A stretch of DNA of 64,000 nucleotides. Source: Stenotrophomonas nitritireducens (GTDB lineage: Bacteria; Pseudomonadota; Gammaproteobacteria; Xanthomonadales; Xanthomonadaceae). The stretch covers positions 1,612,001 to 1,676,000 of the forward strand of contig NZ_CP016756.1 of the NCBI RefSeq assembly GCF_001700965.1, written 5' to 3'. A program made the position numbers and the translations under genes. The notes below the pieces were generated by a model. It made no database searches. It was not told the origin of the DNA and was given only the letters and a program-made list of their open reading frames with translations. Of the stretch, positions 61,058-64,000 are shown piece by piece (the first letter of the stretch is position 1; each line of letters begins with the position of its first letter).

Positions 61058-61768
61058 TTACTTGGCGGCAGCTTCCTCGGTCTTCGGGATCGAGGCTTCG
61101 GTGGTGATGCGGATCTTGACGTCGTCGCTCACGGCCGGGGCGTAGGCGCCGATGCCGAAGTCGCTGCGCTTGATGGTGGTGGTGGCATCAAAGCCCACCG
61201 ACGGCACCTTCATCATCGGGTGCTCGCCGGCGCCGTTGACGGTCACGTCCAGCACCACCGGCTTGGTCACGCCCTTGACGGTCAGGTCGCCGGTCACGGT
61301 CAGCTTGTTGGTGCCGGCCGCTTCCACCTTGGTGCTCTTGAAGGTGGCGGTCGGGAACTTGGCGGCGTCGAAGAAATCAGCGCTGCGCAGGTGCTCGTCG
61401 AACTTGGCGGTGAAGCTGTTCAGGCCCGACAGCGGCAGGGTCACTTCCACGCTCGACTTGCCGACATCGGCAGCGTCGTACACCAGGGTGCCGTCAGCAT
61501 TGCCGAAGTGTGCGGTCGGGTTGGAGAAACCCATGTGGTTCCACTGCACCAGCACGTCGGTGTGGCTTGGGTCGAGCTTGTAGGTACCCGCTGCGATCTG
61601 GATCGCAGCGGCTTCCGGAGCAGCCGGCGCGGCGGCAGCGGCGTCGGCCGGAGCAGCAGCGGTTTCGGCCGGGGCGGCAGCCGGGGTGGCGGTGTCAGCC
61701 GGCTTGGAGCAGGCGGTGATGGCAGCAGCAAGGGCCAGCGGGAGCAGCAGCTTGGACAGGGTGGACAT
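61058..61768 (-). CDS. yceI: YceI-family lipoprotein
   Basis: 236 residues from ATG 61768 with AAGGAGAG upstream. Lipobox ITAC (Cys20), then an Ala/Pro-rich linker (about 25-58), then the YceI lipocalin-like domain: AGTYKLDPSHTDVLVQWNHMGFSNPTAHF, TLPLSGLNSFTAKFDEHLRSADFFDAAKFPTATF, TVTGDLTVKGVTKPVVLDV and FGIGAYAPAVSDDVKIRI. YceI proteins bind isoprenoid or fatty lipids in the periplasm. The lipid anchor with linker is unlike E. coli YceI, which is soluble. Confidence 0.92.
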   Translation of the reverse strand: MSTLSKLLLPLALAAAITACSKPADTATPAAAPAETAAAPADAAAAAPAAPEAAAIQIAAGTYKLDPSHTDVLVQWNHMGFSNPTAHFGNADGTLVYDAADVGKSSVEVTLPLSGLNSFTAKFDEHLRSADFFDAAKFPTATFKSTKVEAAGTNKLTVTGDLTVKGVTKPVVLDVTVNGAGEHPMMKVPSVGFDATTTIKRSDFGIGAYAPAVSDDVKIRITTEASIPKTEEAAAK

Positions 61769-61863
61769 GGGTCTCTCCTTGGAGGTGATAGACGGAACGC
61801 GATCAGTTTCAACAAGCACGGCGTCAGCCGATGTGACGGGCGCCGCGTGCAACACTTCGGTAC

Positions 61864-62454
61864 TCAGGCAATGCGCGCGGCTTCATCGAAGGAAAGGCGC
61901 GGCAGCCGGGGGAAGATGCCGGACGGGTCGCCATAGCCCAGGTTGACGAGGAAATTGGACTTGATGGTGGTGCCGGCAAAAAACGCTTCATCCACCTTGG
62001 CCGGATCGAAACCCGACATCGGGCCGGCATCCAGCCCCAGCGCGCGCGCGGCCAGGATCAGGTAGGCGCCCTGCAGGCTGCCGTTGCGGAACGCGGCCTC
62101 GTGGCGGCCTTCGCGCGGGCCGTCGAACCAGGCCTTGGCGTCGGTGTGCGGGAACAGGTACGGCAGCTTTTCGTGGAAATCCAGATCAAACCCGATGATC
62201 GCGGTGACCGGCGCGGCCAGGGTCTTGGCCAGGTTGCCTTCGGACAGCGCCGGCGCCAGCTTCTGCTTGGCTTCGGCCGATTTGACGAACACGAAGCGCG
62301 CCGGGCTGGTGTTGGCGGACGTGGGCGCCCACTTCAACAGGTCGTACAGGGCACGCAGCTGGCTGTCCTCGACCGGGCGGTCCTGGAATGCATTGTGGGT
62401 GCGGGCCGTGCGGAACAGCTGGTCAAGCGCGGCATCGTTGAAGATGTCGGACAT
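61864..62454 (-). CDS. rutE: Nitroreductase-family reductase, RutE/HadB-like (malonic semialdehyde reductase)
   Basis: 196 residues, the length of E. coli RutE. FMN-binding nitroreductase fold: [96 protein letters not shown] and [26 protein letters not shown]. RutE reduces malonic semialdehyde to 3-hydroxypropionate in uracil breakdown. No other rut genes are in view, so the physiological substrate may differ. 95 bases upstream of yceI. Confidence 0.88.
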   Translation of the reverse strand: MSDIFNDAALDQLFRTARTHNAFQDRPVEDSQLRALYDLLKWAPTSANTSPARFVFVKSAEAKQKLAPALSEGNLAKTLAAPVTAIIGFDLDFHEKLPYLFPHTDAKAWFDGPREGRHEAAFRNGSLQGAYLILAARALGLDAGPMSGFDPAKVDEAFFAGTTIKSNFLVNLGYGDPSGIFPRLPRLSFDEAARIA

Positions 62455-62585
62455 GGAAACTCCGTGATGAATTGGCTACGGTCGTGACATTGTCCCAACA
62501 ACCCCCGGACAATGACCCGCCGATCAGAGAGCCCAGTGTAGAGCCCTCTGGCTGTTGCAACACCCAGCCTTATTGAAACGAATTA

Positions 62586-63557
62586 ATGCCATACGCGAAA
62601 CGATCGACGCTCCCCTGGACGATCACCGACGGCCGCGCCGGCAACGTGCGCCAGGCGGTGGCGCTGGCGTCCGCGCTGGGCCTGGGCGGCCAGCAGCGCC
62701 TGCAGCTGCAGCCCCAGGCGCCCTGGCGCTGGCTTGCGCCGCGCCTGTTGCCGGGTGCGGCACGCGGGTTTGGTCCGCTGTTCACGCAGCTGGCCTGCAA
62801 CCCCCCGGGGCTGGCGATCGGCTGTGGCAGGCAGGCTGCAGGTGCCCTGCGGGTGCTGGGCCAACGCGGGACCCGCACCGTGCAGATCCTCGACCCGCGC
62901 ATTGCACCGCGCCACTGGGACCTGCTGGTCGTCCCGGAGCACGACCGCCTCCAGGCGGACAACGTGCTTACCCTGCTGGGCAGCCTCAACCCGGTCAGCG
63001 ATGACTGGCTGGCCTGGGGCCGGGCCGCGTTCTCCAGCTTCGAACAGCTGCCGGGGCCACGCACCGCGCTGCTGGTCGGCGGCCCCACCGATCACGCGCC
63101 TTGGCAGGAAGACGAGATCCAGCCCCTGTTCCAGCAACTGGCCGCGCGCATCCGTGCCGAAGGCGGCAGCGTGCTGGCCACCACCTCGCGGCGCACCCCG
63201 CGCGCGGTCACGGCCGCCCTGCTGCATGCCTTCGACGACGTGCCCGGGGTGATCTGGGCCGATGGCGGCGACGGCTCCAATCCCTATGCCGGGCTGCTGG
63301 GCTGGGCCGATCGTATTGTCTGCACGCCGGATTCGGTCAACCTGCTGTCGGAGGCCTGCGCCACCCGCGTGCCGGTTGGCGTGCTGCTGGGCGGTCGCGC
63401 ACAGGCGCGGATGGCGCACTTCCAGCAGGCCCTGCGCGAACGCGGCCGCCTGCTGGATGGCCTGGCAGCACTGGATGCCGATCCACAGCAGCCGGTTGAA
63501 CCCCTGCGCGAAACCACCCGGATCGCCGCTGAAGTAAAACTGCGCCTGGGTTTGTAA
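62586..63557 (+). CDS. ELM1-family (mitochondrial-fission-like / GT-B fold) protein
   Basis: 323 residues. TLPWTITDGRAGNVRQAVALASALG, GLAIGCGRQAAGALRVLGQRGTRTVQILDPRIAPRHWDLLVVPEHDRL, LGSLNPVSDDWL and RTALLVGGPTDHAPWQ are the conserved core of the bacterial ELM1-like family (COG3660), with DGSNPYAGLLGWADRIVCTPDSVNLLSEACATRVPV at the C-terminal half. The fold resembles GT-B glycosyltransferases; its role in bacteria is not established, although some are coded near LPS or heptosyl genes. Divergent from rutE. Confidence 0.88.
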   Translation: MPYAKRSTLPWTITDGRAGNVRQAVALASALGLGGQQRLQLQPQAPWRWLAPRLLPGAARGFGPLFTQLACNPPGLAIGCGRQAAGALRVLGQRGTRTVQILDPRIAPRHWDLLVVPEHDRLQADNVLTLLGSLNPVSDDWLAWGRAAFSSFEQLPGPRTALLVGGPTDHAPWQEDEIQPLFQQLAARIRAEGGSVLATTSRRTPRAVTAALLHAFDDVPGVIWADGGDGSNPYAGLLGWADRIVCTPDSVNLLSEACATRVPVGVLLGGRAQARMAHFQQALRERGRLLDGLAALDADPQQPVEPLRETTRIAAEVKLRLGL

Positions 63558-63827
63558 GCAGGGCCGGCACCGCGCCTGATGGCGGCAGCTGCAGTGGTCA
63601 GGATTCTTGCGGATGGCAGCGCCACCGGGCGCTGCTGCGGCTACACGCGCAGCAGCGGACTCCGCCGCCACACGGAGGCCACGCGGCACACAGGCGAAGC
63701 GGGCGCGAAAGCGCAGGTGAACGCAGCAAGCGCGGGCGCGGCCTCTGCAGCAGCCCGCCGCCGTGCACCATGCGCAGCCCACCAATCGCCTAGAATGGTG
63801 CCTGTTTTTCTGATTGGAGCAGGCCCC

Positions 63828-64000
63828 ATGCCTTCCTTTGACGTCGTATCCGAAGTTGACAAGCACGAGCTGACCAACGCCATCGACCAGGCCAACCGCG
63901 AGCTGTCCACGCGCTTCGATTTCAAGGGTGTGGCTGCGAGTTTCGAGCAGGACGGCGAGAAGCTGATCAAGCTTACCGCGCCCACCGATTTCCAGCTCAA
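63828..64000 (+). CDS. yajQ: YajQ-family nucleotide-binding protein, N-terminal part
   Basis: 57 residues of about 161; the gene runs off the window. [34 protein letters not shown] is the YajQ start. The Xanthomonas member binds cyclic di-GMP and affects transcription and virulence; that role may hold here. A GGAGCAGG ribosome site precedes the ATG; TAGAAT at 63791 is a possible -10. The stretch 63558-63790 shows no gene. Confidence 0.95.
   Translation, partial: MPSFDVVSEVDKHELTNAIDQANRELSTRFDFKGVAASFEQDGEKLIKLTAPTDFQL

Overview
The window is GC-rich chromosomal DNA of a gammaproteobacterium in the Xanthomonadaceae, most probably Stenotrophomonas. This rests on gene content (an Xps-type type II secretion cluster, XC-type YajQ, DUF2145, PiuB-type iron genes) and on many copies of the GTAGTGCCGAGCC palindrome (SMAG type) and of GTAGGAGCGGC / GTAGCCCGGG palindromes, which are typical of that genus. 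I see no rRNA, tRNA, CRISPR array, prophage or transposase.

Layout. 1-9.5 kb: end of an OmpW-like porin, a YiiX-like hydrolase, the metNIQ methionine importer, a drug/metabolite transporter, a serine hydrolase, and a secreted DUF2145 gene with two tandem paralogues behind it. 9.5-10.5 kb: 225-bp repeat modules, the third carrying an expanded GGYTTT hexamer array. 10.6-17.5 kb: YhhQ-like transporter, glnE, an acetyl-CoA hydrolase/CoA-transferase, small genes. 17.6-18.9 kb: a DAHP synthase preceded by what looks like a complete transcription attenuator with an aromatic-rich leader peptide. 18.9-33 kb: a type II secretion system split into divergent gspE-M (minus) and gspCD (plus), followed by a large M66-like zinc metalloprotease lipoprotein and a small protein resembling the GspC HR domain, then a thioredoxin. 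33-39 kb: groESL with a sigma-32 promoter, cutA-dsbD-tlpA redox operon. 39-42.7 kb: a second low-complexity array, an FAD oxidoreductase and its divergent LysR regulator.

42.9-47.9 kb is an AT-richer accessory block in which small unrelated genes are separated by integron attC-like sites (about eight, several degenerate). No integrase is visible, so it looks like a cassette array without an integrase (CALIN). 48-53.5 kb holds small secreted, membrane and enzyme genes. 53.7-58.6 kb is an iron-uptake operon: Fur box, TonB-dependent siderophore receptor, then DUF3649, PepSY and DUF3325 membrane proteins, with a repeat block between receptor and membrane genes. 58.7-64 kb: a LysR regulator, 240-bp tandem repeats, yceI, a RutE-like reductase, an ELM1-family protein and the start of yajQ.

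Main points for follow-up: the aromatic leader/attenuator at 18.74-18.89 kb, the M66 lipoprotein plus HR-domain gene beside the secretion system, the integrase-less cassette array, and the three GCTTT-type low-complexity arrays, each lying next to CTCTCCC palindromes. All functional calls come from reading motifs; no database search was run.
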